Program-made: the position numbers and the translations under genes | Assembly: GCF_008831285.2 (NCBI RefSeq) | Contig: NC_045138.2 | Location: forward strand, 11,050,571-11,114,570 | Source of the DNA: Nymphaea colorata | Lineage: Eukaryota > Streptophyta > Magnoliopsida > Nymphaeales > Nymphaeaceae | DNA: 64,000 nucleotides | Direction: 5' to 3' | Notes under the pieces: model-generated | What the model was told of the DNA's origin: nothing | The model's input: only the letters and a program-made list of their open reading frames with translations | The model's database searches: none | Shown: positions 23,801 through 36,159 of the stretch, in pieces | Layout: the number at the start of each line of letters is the position of its first letter | Numbering within the stretch: the first letter of the stretch is position 1

Positions 23801-26800
23801 ATGGCTTGCCTGAAACTTGCTGCTTTCATTCCCCATCATCATGGTTGTCACAGAAATGGAGATACGTGGAGGAGAGATGAAGTAGGAACGGTAGGATGCG
23901 GCACCGAAGTAGATAGAAGAGGATTTGTCCAATGGCAAAAGAAGCATGTAGTTGGCATTGCCAAATGCAACAGCGGGAACGTAGTGGGTTTGAGGCGAAC
24001 AAGAAATTCCTTCAGATGTGAGGTGGGTGGTGGAGTGGAGGAGACGAAGAAGACGAGGATTCTGATTGCGGGAGGTGGGATTGCTGGCCTGGTTGTCGCA
24101 ATAGCGGCCAAGAAGAAAGGGTTCGATGTGAAGGTGTTCGAGAGAGACATGAGTGCTGTCAGGGGAGAGGGGAGACACAGAGGACCCATTCAGCTGCAGA
24201 GTAACGCTCTAGCTGTCTTGGAATCCATTGATGAGGAGGTGACGGAGAGGATTATGGACGCAAGCTGCATAACCGGAAACAGGATTAACGGCCTCGTAGA
24301 TGGCATCTCCGGTTGCTGGTGATTCTCTTCTCATTGTTTTCTGGACTCTTCTCTGACATACATTTAACCTTCCATTCATGAGTTATTTTGCCATTGGTTA
24401 TGTCGAGAGTTGGAAATCGTTCTACCGCTTAGTCTTCCAGGATTTGGTCCTGGTCTTCGTTGTTGTTCTGTTTCTCTGTTTTAATTTTCCGACTCACAGT
24501 GCTGCTTGAGGTTTACTTTAAGTGGTGCTGATTTGGTATGCAGTTTCATGATTGACCTGATTATTTTGCTCGGTGTTGATGAACTTTACAAAGCAAATTT
24601 GATTTCATTATTCCGTGCTGTTTAAACTTTAAACATATGATAAGTTCTGAAAGGAACATCAGCATTGTCAATTATTTAAATATATTTGTGGACCTCCAAC
24701 CTCTGTATTGAATTTATGCTGGCAAACACGGATCATGTTAAGATGGTGTTGAGGACAAGAGTTTGCAGAACACACTTTTACTCAACAAAAGGTGCATCAG
24801 GTCTAGCCCACAGAGGATTTATTGACGTTGCTTGCAACTTTTCACAGCTATTTTATCTGGTTCTCGGAACAGCATATGGCATATGTTTACTTCTGACAGA
24901 GAAGTTCCCATGCTTGAGTGATTGGAGCGCTTACATGATCTGATCCAGAATTTATATCATCACCTATAGAGAAGGATGACCTTTGTCACCTTACTTGTCA
25001 ATGATCTTGGATAAATGAAAATTTCCTTGTTCTCCAAGTCGTAGAGATCTTCAAACAGTAGGGATGAGTTATTGTGCTTATGTACGTCATTACACCCAAA
25101 TTGGTTTAGTGATTGTAATTACAATGGAACTTAAGTGAAATTACTTGGTTTTGTTTCAACGTTAGCTTACTGAACTTCTCTATATCAATCATTGAGTCTT
25201 ATTTGGGCTCCGTCTGTGGTACTTCAAGGCTCAAGCTATGTTCAAGATGCTCACTTCCAAACTTTTGACTTCATGCCCAAGGGATGAAGCCTCTATGACC
25301 ACCAGATCATGATTGCTTTGAAACTGATACCAGGTAAATGGTGCATCTTAAGCTGTGACCATGTGGGAAATTTGAGTAAATTCTGCTATTGTTGTTGATT
25401 TATGTTGGATATTAGTCTGTCGGAGAGGTGCTGTAGGTTCATACTCTGATTATCACTGACAACATTTATGATCTTGCTTGATTTAGCAGGAGAATAATGT
25501 AAAGAAAAAGCTTTTCTTTTGTCCTTTTCTCTTCTTGTTTTCAATTACATGGCAGATCATGAATGATTCTCAATTAATTCATCTGTCTAGGTATGTTAAG
25601 TATGATCTTTTTACTCCAGCTGCACAAAGAGGGCTTCCAGCAACACGTGTAATAAGTCGGATAGCTCTGCAAGACATTTTAGTGCATGCTGTTGGATCTA
25701 AAAATATTTTTAACAACTGTAACGTTGTGGATTTCAAAGATGAAGCTCGTAAGGTCAGTCCAATATTTTTTTCTCTTTGGGTAAAGTATCTTCTCCTTGG
25801 AGTATAATCAAACTGGATATGGTTCGGCCCCACCTTTTCTGGAAAGAAATTTATCGTACTGAATTGTTCATGATCCATCTTTTTTCACATGAATCAGGTC
25901 GCTGTAATTCTTGAAGATGGGAGAGAATTTGAAGGTGATGTCTTGGTTGGTGCTGATGGAATATGGTCGAAGGTTGGTAGTACAGAAACTGAATAACTTA
26001 ATTACCTTTTAAGAAGTTGATTTTATGTCTACTTCCTTGGTTCAGGTACGTGAAAAGCTATTTGGCTGGCAAGAGGCATCTTATTCAAACTATACATGCT
26101 ATAGTGGAATAGCTGATTTTGTGCCACCAGATATCAATAGTGTTGGGTAACTAGTTTTTGCTTCTAAAAACAGTTATTCTGCTGATAATTTCACCTGACA
26201 TTATCTTCAATTTTAATATATTGTATGATACCTTATCTTTGGATATACTACATGATTATCAAGTAAGGTAAGCTTGTATCTAATTTTCCAAATTTGAAGG
26301 TACCGAGTGTTTCTAGGCCACAAGAAATATTTTGTTTCGTCAGATGTTGGGCATGGAAAGATGCAATGGTATGCATTCCATCATGAGCCAGCAGGAAATA
26401 TAGACCCTCCAGCAGGCATGTTTGTTTACTTAAAGAATGTTTCTACAGTAGAGACGTTGCTTTTTCTTAGTTCTTATTTGAAATTTATCCAACTTTTTGT
26501 TGTTGACATACTTGATGATGCTTGTAGCAAGTAGTTCTTATTGCATTTCTTTGTTAAAGAATTCTGTTATTTATGATCAATGATGTTAGTCCAACAGAAA
26601 TATTGATCACAAATGAATTACAAGATGTGCACCATTTTATCTGTTTAAAATTGATTTTCTTTTGATGCACGGTTGTGAAATAGTTATCTTGCATATGACA
26701 TGAACAAAGAATATCTTCATATAAACTTTATAAATATGTATGTATGGAAGGAATAGCACAGTCAACAACATTATGAGTACAATTGAAACACCTCTCTGCA

Positions 26801-28992
26801 AGGCTTCTAATATATAGCCGTACTACGTCTACCGTCACGTGAATGATGAACCCATCTTGCAGGTGAATTTACTCCAATCTCAAATTGAAGTCCTTTAAAG
26901 CCATTGAATTGCATATCTGTAGGTTGTGTCCTTATGAATTTCTGCTTCACTTGTACGGTCACTTAAAACTTAGTAACTGGCATGAAACCAGTCAAACAGC
27001 TGAACTGAAAAGATAATATACAGGCAAATGATGCTTATGAATTTTGTACAATTTCCTATTACAAATTCTCATTGAAAATGTGAATGTTGGTAAACAAGCT
27101 TGAACATCATCAAATGACAATTCTGGCAAGACATGGAAAATTTTGTATTGTTTCTCCTTGGCTCATGAAAATGCTGATAAGTTTGACATGTTCAAACAGT
27201 GTATATATGGCTGTGTGTTTTGTAGGCAAGAAGAAAAGGATTTTGGAATTATTTGGGAATTGGTGTCATGAAGTAGTGGACCTGCTATTGGCAACGCCAG
27301 AATCTGTGATCCTGCGGAGAGATATTTATGATAGAGACATGATTCATAGTTGGAGCCAAGGTTGTGTGACACTAATAGGTGATGCCGCTCATCCTATGCA
27401 ACCAAATCTGGGCCAAGGTGGCTGCATGGCAATTGAAGTATGTATTTTCTGATGCCACGTTTGAAACCGTGCTTTCATTTGACATCTCTTACTAAGTTCA
27501 TCTGCACCATGCTTGATTTATTTTTTCCAAAATCCATTGATAAATGTTGTAGATTAGCAATCAGGTACTCTGACATGCACCCGTTTTCATTCTTGCAGGA
27601 TAGTTATCAGCTTGTTGTTGAGCTAGAAAAAGCATCTAAGGTTAGATGGAAGGATGGAACAAATGATGAGATAGCTTCTGCACTCCTGAGGTGATATGGA
27701 CACAGAATGCTAAATCTTGTGGTGCTACTGTCCTTGTGAATTTTGATTGCTAACATGATGTTGTTTCCATGCATTCCATGATCAGATATGAGAGGAAAAG
27801 AATATCTCGAGTTAGTGCAATGCATGCAATGTCTCGAATGGCAGCAAGAATGGTCAGCAGCTACCAGCCTTATTTAGCCAGACAACAGAGGCGTGTGCCT
27901 GTATGGTTGATTTCTTTTACTATTATTCTGTGGGGTTTTGGCTGTCTTTCAATCTGTTAGTTACCCTTTATTGGTCTTGTTGCAGTTTATGTCAAAGCCC
28001 TGGATGAGACAACCACTCATTGCAATGGTACAACTTTTCATTTCTTGCGGGATGAAAATGTTGACGTATTGGATTTTGACTGGAAGCAGGTAGGCATCCT
28101 CCAGAATGTGATCCAGTTACTCTTGATTGCTCATCATAAAACTATTTTACCTCAGAAAAGATTTTCAATCTGTAAAAAGCATGCGATGGTCACAACATAA
28201 AATGAAATAACTTCCTCAAAGTGCTATAGTTATTCTGATGTCCTGGAAAACGAACTTTAGATTTTTATTTACCACAGTCGAAAAAATTGGAAACCTTAAT
28301 CTTTTGAGAAAATGTCAAGCACACTAAGCCTAAAAGGTATGAAAGCATCTGAATGTACTGAGCTATTAAAAGTTTCAGCACTCAAGGAATGGTAACCCAA
28401 ATTAACTTTCTATGCTACTAAATTGCCAAAAAGTGAAAGCAGCTTGAGAATCAATGCAACATGCTGGTGCATGCTGATAAATGTATTTAAAAAAGAACTT
28501 GTGTGTTACAGTTTATGTGATGATGAAGGTAAAATCAGGACTTTGATATAGTAATAACATGTCCGGCCAAGGAGCTTGAAGATGATGTTTTGCAACGCGA
28601 TTCTGATCTAATACTGTTTTTGTGCCCTAAAGAATGAGGAAAGCACCCTTTGTCAAAGCACCATAATTTGTTTTCCTCGTTTCTAACATATATTGGGTGA
28701 GTTTGTAAGATTTAGTTTTATCTTATATGATGATTTCAGTGAAAGCACAAAGAAGAGCACATCAGCCATTTGTTTTAGAAACTGTTGAAGTATTAGAGCA
28801 TCTGGAAACATCAATTTTGGATAATCATTTCTCATTGGTTAACTTAAAGCGAGTGCATCAAAAAAGGAATTTGGCATTCATTTGTAGGATTCCCCATTTA
28901 TCGGCTCTGATGTCTAAGCTTTTTTGTTACTTTTTGTGTGTCCCAGTTCTGAGCTTGCAGACCATGTGCGGAAATGTAGACTCTCGGATAAT
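23801..28992 (+). CDS. ZEP: Zeaxanthin-epoxidase-like FAD monooxygenase, ten coding exons, no intact FHA domain
   Basis: Exons: 23801-24318, 25591-25753, 25898-25972, 26046-26146, 26300-26415, 27226-27437, 27599-27690, 27786-27900, 27986-28089, 28947-28992. Their phases agree and give 514 codons in one frame. The start ATG has a good context (CATGGC) and is followed by about 80 residues that fit a plastid transit peptide.

Visible motifs: FAD dinucleotide loop GGGIAG (residues 91-96) with E114, RGEGRHRGPIQLQSNALA, TPAAQRGLPATRVISR, GADGIWSK (245-252), YFVSSDVGHGKMQWYAFH, LRRDIYDRD, and the second FAD motif GDAAHPMQPNLGQGG (376-390). ZEP epoxidises zeaxanthin via antheraxanthin to violaxanthin in plastids, feeding the xanthophyll cycle and abscisic acid synthesis.

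The C-terminal part from exon 8 (residue 465 on) is much more divergent than the core, and normal ZEP (about 660 aa) continues into an FHA domain that is broken here. Intron 5 has a GC donor. The gene may encode a shortened paralogue or be a young pseudogene. If the last intron is not spliced, the frame runs on to a stop at 29092-29094. Confidence 0.85.
26416..27225 (+). other. Intron with GC-AG boundaries in the ZEP-like gene
   Basis: The exon ends CCAGCAG and the intron starts GCATGT. It ends TTTTGTAG before GCAAGAAG. Joining at this point restores a Gly codon across the junction (PAG-KKKRILELFGNWC), which is where ZEP proteins have their GKK segment. No GT donor nearby keeps the frame. GC-AG introns are a known minor class spliced by the ordinary spliceosome. 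Confidence 0.8.
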
Positions 28993-29099
28993 GTAAGTCC
29001 ATTTTCCCACTTCAATAGAGTTAATTCATGGGGAATTGTGATTTTCCTTTTAATCGAGCAGTTGGCATCAGAGTTTTATATCTACACATTCTAGAAGGT

Positions 29100-29400
29100 A
29101 ACTACTCATGCCATTCTTTATTTGACATGGTGCACAGCGAAGAACATCCTGCAAAATTGCTACGTGAGGAGAGGCAAAGTAAAAGCACATGCTGGGAAAG
29201 TTTCTCAAGGATGCACATTATACATGAAGGGAGTATTTATTTGCTTTGGGAATGTGGTTCATGGATATGTGATTTGAGACAGGCAGTCAGTAAGACAATA
29301 GGTCTTAGACTGTTTGTCCAATGCCATTATGTTCGAAGCGGACATGAGGTCTCAGACTGCCTATTATTGTTGGTTTTGATTGATAGAGAAGAGGGAAATA
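29100..29400 (+). pseudogene. Decayed FHA-domain exon of the ZEP-like gene
   Basis: A ZEP normally ends with an FHA domain containing 'VS-K-HARI-YKDGAFF...HGT-ITD'. Around 29197-29280 the words are still visible but in different frames. One frame gives VSQGCTLYMKGVF and HGYVI, and another gives SRMHIIHEGSIYLL and CGSWICD. This indicates small insertions and deletions. Nothing matching the linker between CRLSD and the FHA domain was found. I infer loss of the domain after gene duplication or during pseudogenisation. Confidence 0.55.
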
Positions 29401-29469
29401 AGAACTACATGAAATGTAAGGGCATGCATCCTTCGCATATTAACCAAAATTCCGCTATGCCTTTTTAAA

Positions 29470-31250
29470 ATCAATATTTTCCATAAAAGATGAATTAAAA
29501 ACCGGAAAACCAGTTCTTGCAAGATAATGAACTGGATCGATCTTAGGGAATGAAAATTGAATTCTTTGTGAACAAAATTAGACTATTTTATTGCCTCGAT
29601 AAAAGGGAAATATCAACAAAAAAGAGATAATGCTGAATGGCCTACTATAATGAATTAAGCTTTAATGAAACCGCAATAAAAATCAAAGCCTGATACATTA
29701 AAGAAAATGAAAAACTCTTGATTTTATACTTTAAACGGGCAGCCTGGTAAAATTTTGCTACTCAGCATTTTCAAAAATTTGATTTGAAAATTATGTAGTG
29801 ACCCCGTTAGAAAAAGAAAAAACTTAGCTTTTGCTGCTTGCCCACAACACTTTGGTTTTCTGCCTTATGCCCTGTAAAATAGGAATAATCAATAAAAGAC
29901 GAAAACAAAGCGAGTGACATAGGAAAAATAAAGCAACTAAAGAATCATAAATCTATGTGTATATCACCTAGTTTAACATAATCTGTAGGCTAATTGACAC
30001 ATTACAAATATTCTACAACTCCATAACCTCAAACTCACAATAAAGTATGCAAATCGACTATAAAAAATGTCGGAAACGATTGAAAATAACCTAAATTTAA
30101 AAAAAAAAAGAAATCAAAGTTTACTTTTAAAAACAGCAAACAATGGTTCTAGTCAGTATTCGAAAATCTGAAAAAAAATAGGAAATTTTTTTCAAATTTA
30201 ATAAAGTCGTTACACTAGTCTAGAGTCTTGAAAGAAACTTAAAAAAAAAAAAAACACTGAAGAATTGTGATATTCCTGCACAACAAAATTCCAACAAGAT
30301 GGTGGTTGAGATGTGAAGGATGCTTGTGGCTGTAAAATTCTGGATGCTAAGGATTTTGGGCTTTTGTAAAACGGAAATTCGGAGACGATGAAAACTTCTT
30401 AGGGAATCAAATATATCTCCAAAATTTCAAAATCTGTTACACATATTCTAGGCACCTAAACTTAATGCATACAGAAATCAGTGCACAAATCGAAAAATTG
30501 ATATACGAAGCGCTCTTTACAAGTCTATGCCTATTTCTCGTAGATGCTTGCCGTTCTGCCGTATTTGAAAACCGACCTCTACGGAAACTTGAAAAAATAA
30601 GTTAAATTTAAATCAGTACTGAACCCATCTAAAACATATGAGAGCTTGCTTAGGAACAAAACCGAGACTTTCCCTAACTTATTAATGACTCAAAAGTAAT
30701 TGAAAAGGCAAACTATAAACTAGACACTTGACTTAACCAGTTTTATCAGGCATATAGAACAAATAATCTTCAGAAACTTATTAGAAATCAACTATAGCAC
30801 CACATGAACTTCGGGCAACAATCCTTAAACGTCTCTTCCATATATTTTCACGCAAAAAACCCCCTAAAAATCCACATGAAATGATGCCACGAATTTCCGT
30901 AAAATTCAAGCTTGATACAAACCGAAACAGAATTGAATTCTATAGTTTTATCCTGCTTCTACTTATATCAACACGGAAAACATGATAAGTTCTACTTAAT
31001 ATTTATGTAAGCTCTCAAATCTATACTAAAACAATAGAAAAACATCAGTCAAAATAGCAAAACATGGAAAACAATGCACTAAATTAGTGCAATAAAATGC
31101 AACATGTGGAAGGAAAGGCCAATCCAAAAACCCGACTTTCTTTGCTATATAGAATCTATTTAAAATCTAAAATATAACCTAATTTAACACCAAAAGACAA
31201 TTCAATACACTATACAATATCTAAAAGATGCAACAACTAGAATATACGTA
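29470..31250. other. AT-rich intergenic, nothing recognised
   Basis: No frame over 60 codons begins here, and no repeat or RNA gene was identified by eye. Homopolymer A runs occur near 30100 and 30240. Confidence 0.4.
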
Positions 31251-33453
31251 TTAAACTAAGCTTGAATGGTGCCAAGTGTCATTAAGACTTCAGAGTGGGC
31301 CTAAGAAAGAAGGGAGAGAAAAGAGAGAGAACAAATGGGAGTGACTAGCTGGTGGGTTCCTCCTCAAATAGATGACAAGAGAGCAAAATATAGTGCCACC
31401 TTCTTGGGTTCCCGAGGTTTGGCGCCCTAGGAGGTGGATTATGGACCCATTATGTAGATCCAAATCCATTATTTGGGATATTAAGTTTGCTTTGGATTAA
31501 CTTTGTTCCTAGATCACTGATTTTTTGCTTAAGTCTTAGATTCAGGGTTTCATGTTCTATTGTTTGGATTTTTGTAAACACTCCAAGGTTTTTATCATGA
31601 CCAATGACCATTTTGCCCTTATACAATAAGGTTTTGACCTGAGCTTTCAAAAATGATTTCAAATATAGGAGTCAACCATAAAAATCTCGGGGCAAACCCA
31701 CTTTATTTGGACATCTAACACCTAGACCAGGATCACTTAGGCTGTTGCCATCATGCCAAATTATCATTTTGCTCTTGAATTTCAGAAAATCTCAAAAATC
31801 TGGGTAATTATGTGGAACAAACTCAAATAAGGTAATTATTAGTTCTACAAGTCTCTAAGGGTAGTCACAATCAACTTACCAACCCTTTTGACAAGCTCAG
31901 GTCAGCTCATCAGAACCTAAAACTGCAATTTTTAGCTCGACCATATATCCGTAAGTCCAACAAGTTTAACACTGTTTACCTTAATAGAAAAAAAAATACT
32001 ATTTCACTTATTTTGAGTGTCAAGCCTAAATTTCAATTTTAGAGTAATTTGTAGGTTTCCACTAGGGCATTCTCTCTCCTATTTGGCTGGGTCCCAGCTG
32101 AATTGTAATTCAGCTGGCTTAAGTTAGTTCGACCCAAGTATGATCATATTTTATCATGTATAAATCTGTCTTCCTTTAGTTCGGTTTGAGTCCATTCATT
32201 CTGGTTCGAGTTCAATTCATTTTCACAAGTTCTGGAACTCACTTCTATTACTTACCACACTTTTGGTTATGCAAGCCTTAGTATCCTTAGAAAAATTATG
32301 TTTCAGAGCATTTGAAGGTGAAATGTTTCAGGAAAACTTTAAATATAGCAAACTTATAAGTAGTCCCACAAGCTTGTCTAGTCAAATCGAAAAACGAATG
32401 TCAAATAGGGGCAAAACTATCATTTCTTTTGGAGTCATATTCTTCCCCACAAACATAGGACATATGTCACATATACGTAAGTTTATTGTTTCTTTGATTC
32501 CTAGAGCCTTAGCCCAAGCCAAATTCATGATTTGAGCCTATTTCACTCCAAAATCACACACACGGATAAAATAAGCACTTTCTTTAGATCCATATTTTTC
32601 ACTTGAACTTACGATTACATGTCACACGTACCTAAGTTGATCAAGTTTGTCAGCTTCAGATCTTCAAAGCTCCAATTTGAAATCATTTTCTCAATTCAAG
32701 ATACATAAAAAATGATTCAGATATTCACTCAATGGTAAAATAGCCAATTCTTTTTAAATCTCTTACCCATGCCAAGGGTAAAACAGCTATTTCATCTTCA
32801 ATAAAGCCATTTTGCACATAGGTTATATGTCATATGTACCTAAGTTTATAATACTTAGAACATCCATTGTAATATTTTCATCAACATTTTTTTTAGATCT
32901 ATGAACTATTGTCATCCAGATCTCTTGTCTGGATTTTTTATCCAAACCCCCTATCACATTCAAGATTCATTTTCTATGACTTTCTCTTTATTTAGATGTT
33001 GACATGCATCTCATATCCATGTCCAAAATTGTTTTCTAGAACTTTCTCTATATTCATATCTTAATCTGAATCTCAGATCCGTATCCATATATATTTTCTA
33101 GATTTTTTTGGATTTGGATCAAAATCTGAATCTCATAACCATATTTCAATCCAAGATCCAAATGCATAAACGTGCATATAAGAGAAAAATGTCACGCTTG
33201 ATTTTCTACGCAATGCTAGATGTCAAACCGAATAGTTGCTTATGATTCATGCAGAATTCTGAGCTAAGCACTCTGGCTCAAATGGAATCGAAATTGGGGT
33301 TAATATGGCTCAATACAAACATTTTTTAATTTCAATATTTTATATAATATTCAATTCTAAGAACATATGATTAGCTTGGTTGGGGGACCTCTCCCTCCCA
33401 AAAAATTTAGTCATGTGTCAATAGGGATGGAGATAATTTTCTCTATCCTCATG

Positions 33454-33463
33454 CTATAAAAAG
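33454..33463 (+). promoter_or_regulatory. TATA-like box of a putative LTR
   Basis: CTATAAAAAG is followed about 30 bp later by a C/T-rich start region, and then by a 32-bp tandem duplication at 33559-33622. No cellular gene lies downstream, so the likely owner is an LTR retroelement. Confidence 0.35.
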
Positions 33464-33558
33464 TGAACCCATTCCCTCTCTTTACATACCACTTTTGCTC
33501 TTTGCTTGTTGAGAACAAGAAGTTTGGGGGCAACCCAAACATGTACCTAGGCTAAAAT

Positions 33559-33622
33559 TGAGTAAGAACTTTAGACACTAAGTGAGATCTTGAGTAAGAA
33601 CCTTAGACTCTAAGTGAGATCT
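33559..33622 (+). repeat. 32-bp tandem duplication
   Basis: Two adjacent 32-bp units begin TGAGTAAGAAC and end AAGTGAGATCT or AAGTGAGATCTT. They differ at about two positions. They lie just downstream of the TATA-like box. Confidence 0.8.
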
Positions 33623-33699
33623 TGGATTTGTGCTACAGTGGTATTCAAGTAAGAACCAAACAAAACTCAAGTAGGTGTAGTGGGGGTAGGCTCAATCAA

Positions 33700-33972
33700 G
33701 TCTTCAACGGTACATGTAATTTCTTTTTTCTTCTCCTTCTTTTTTTACTGTTAGTTTAGTTCTTTTTCTGGTGTTCTTTTAGTAGCAAGTCTTGATTTTT
33801 CTCTTCTGTTTTGGTGTGCCTAGTTTATGTTATTTCTACTTTAGCTCTTAGTTAGTTTAAGATTATTTAAGCATGCTTGTTTTTAGAACTTCTAGCTTTC
33901 TTAGAATTATAATTTAATTTTTCAGTTTATAAGTTGGTGGGTCAGGTAGGCACCTCCATCCTCCTCTTCCTC

Positions 33973-34003
<31 letters not shown>

Positions 34004-36150
34004 CCCCCGCCCCCCTTTTCATTTCAATATTTAAATTTTGATTTATGTTCTTGGTCAAACATATAGTTCTCTCTATTTGCATAATAATAGAATATCTAGG
34101 ACCATGCATCCAAATTAAATTTCAAATATGCATCTACACATAGGATTCATGTAGAAACTGTCTGATTGACTAGTATTGTGTGATAACAATAATAGTCCTA
34201 GCTTTTAAAAACAAGTCTTTACGTGAACTCACTTTCAAAAACATAGATTTTCAAATGCACGTTTTCAAAACCAAATGTCATTTACAAACCTATGTCTTTT
34301 GAAAACTATGTTTTTTAAAAACCCTAGGTTCATTCATGGTCAAGATCTAAACCTAGAGTTAACCCATGTCCAAGTCTTATAGGGTCTAAGCTAGACCAGC
34401 CCTAGAACCCACTACAAGTAAGTGATGAATTTAGATCTAGCTTTCCTTAGTTGGCCCCCTATAAAATCTTCAATGCTTAATTCAGACCCATCATTCAGTC
34501 TACTACCACAAACCATGATTTGCTTAATCCCTAGCCACGTGGACTGAACTCTAATCCAATCCTAAGCCCTTAATCAACTTGACCACTATTATGAAACCAC
34601 AATTACATCAACTCTAACTAAACCTAGATCGAAATCAATTGAACCTCAAACAAGTGTTATTGAATCTTAAGTTTTGGATCTCATGGTGAATGTGATATGA
34701 GATGCCGAGATATTGGACCTCATATTAAGATTTGGATTTCATAACAATATTAAAATTGAATATGGATCATAGATTATAAACTGTTACATCTTGAATTCAA
34801 TCTTTGGATCTCAATTTAGATTATTTTGATCAAACCTCAAGGATTTGGATCTTGCATTTTGAAATCTGGATCTTAGATATTATATTACAAGTCTAAACCA
34901 TAAACCTGGGTCTAAAACCTGGTTGGCCCTAACGTAAACCCTAGGGCCTAAATTCCTATTACAAGTTTGGATCAAGAAGTCTAGATTTTAAATCAAACTG
35001 AACATTAGATGAGTTTGGATTTGATTTTACATCTCTTTAGGGTCAAGTCCCATATTTCATAAAACCTTAGAGACCAAATCATCTTTACTATGCGTAATTT
35101 AATTGCATGTATACATGCTATACTTAGGTTTATTTGCATGGATCAATGATAAACCAGATGTGAATCAAGTCTCATTTTGAGTTTTATTGGTTCACAAGTT
35201 CTATTTTTGATTATCAAATTAGATTTTAAAATTCACATTATTCCAAATTCAAGGTTTGCTTTCTTTGGATTTAGACATCATCTGATTCATAGATATTAGA
35301 ACATAAAGCATAGTCGTTAGTATGGTTACCATTGGTATGCTGCCATGAATGGTCAAACGTCATACTGACAAGTCAGGTTCCATCTCTTGGATTCCCGCAC
35401 ATGCAAAATAGAGGCACGTACAAGTAATAAATATCATTCATTACAGTCTGTATGCAAAGTTGAGAAAGTTTGCATGTAAAGAATCTTGTACTCCTCAGCA
35501 TGAGTCTTCTCCTTGATTTCATACCCAAGGCTCTTCCCAATCTGGACCTCTTCCTCTCCAAATTAGGTTTTGTCCTGAATTAATCTTTAACTCATAAGAT
35601 TGTACTTAATTTTGTTCCTAAAATCCACACAAAGCAATGAACTTGCAAAAATGTATAAATGCAAAGTTTTCTTCCTTTTTCTAGTTCAAATATGTAAATA
35701 TGGATGACAGATAATTATTGTATCATCCACTTTGAATCTGTCGCATCTCTTGGGCTGCGATATACTAAGTTTGTAAAAACTACTCAAAATAGTCAAAGAA
35801 GTAATAATTTTTATACAATAATATTGAAGACAATATGCCTACATGTCTGCACATGTGATTTATGATATTGCCCCCAAGAGTAATGTCGTTTTAGGCACAT
35901 TTATGTACAAAATTAAAAAAGTATGTTAAATTTAATGCATGAATTGGATTTCATGAAACATCTCATTTACTCTCATTGCCTCAAACTGAGGCATTTTTAA
36001 ATGGAAGAGTCAAGTCATCAAGGTCGAAGAGGAAAAGATATAAAGCTTCACTGAAATTTTTCAAAAGGATTTCAAACTCTTACACCACTATTTAAATTTT
36101 GATGATCCGCATGTGTGATTTTGGTTACCTTGCTTCTCTATAGGGGTTTT
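33700..36150. other. No gene recognised, CT microsatellite
   Basis: A CT run lies at about 33973-33999, followed by a C-rich tract. Much of 34300-35000 consists of 'GGATCT', 'AAACCTAG' and 'TTTGGATCT' variants, as in decayed LTR or retroelement leader DNA. No domain was found. Confidence 0.35.
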
Positions 36151-36159
36151 AAAAGCAAA

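Larger units (their letters stand above)
31255..33700 (+). repeat. LTR-like region with diverged internal repeats
   Basis: There is no protein domain. The stretch has repeated 'GGTAAAATAGC' and 'ATGTCACATATACGTAAG'-like words near 32466, 32620 and 32828. Three 62-bp-spaced units beginning TTTTCTA start at 32970, 33032 and 33094. A TATA-like box (CTATAAAAAG, about 33454-33463) precedes a CTTTTGCTCTTTGCTTGTTG leader-like segment. This arrangement resembles U3-R-U5 of a plant LTR. The partner LTR was not found. Confidence 0.35.

Noticed and set aside
24686-24943. 85-codon frame inside ZEP-like intron 1
   Set aside because: It lies between two well-defined exons, and no ZEP segment is missing at that point.
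28727-28996. Frame with SVKAQRRAHQPF as a possible ZEP exon
   Set aside because: It does not match any ZEP segment, and joining it in the phase of exon 9 leads to a stop. The CRLSD micro-exon at 28947-28992 fits in another frame.
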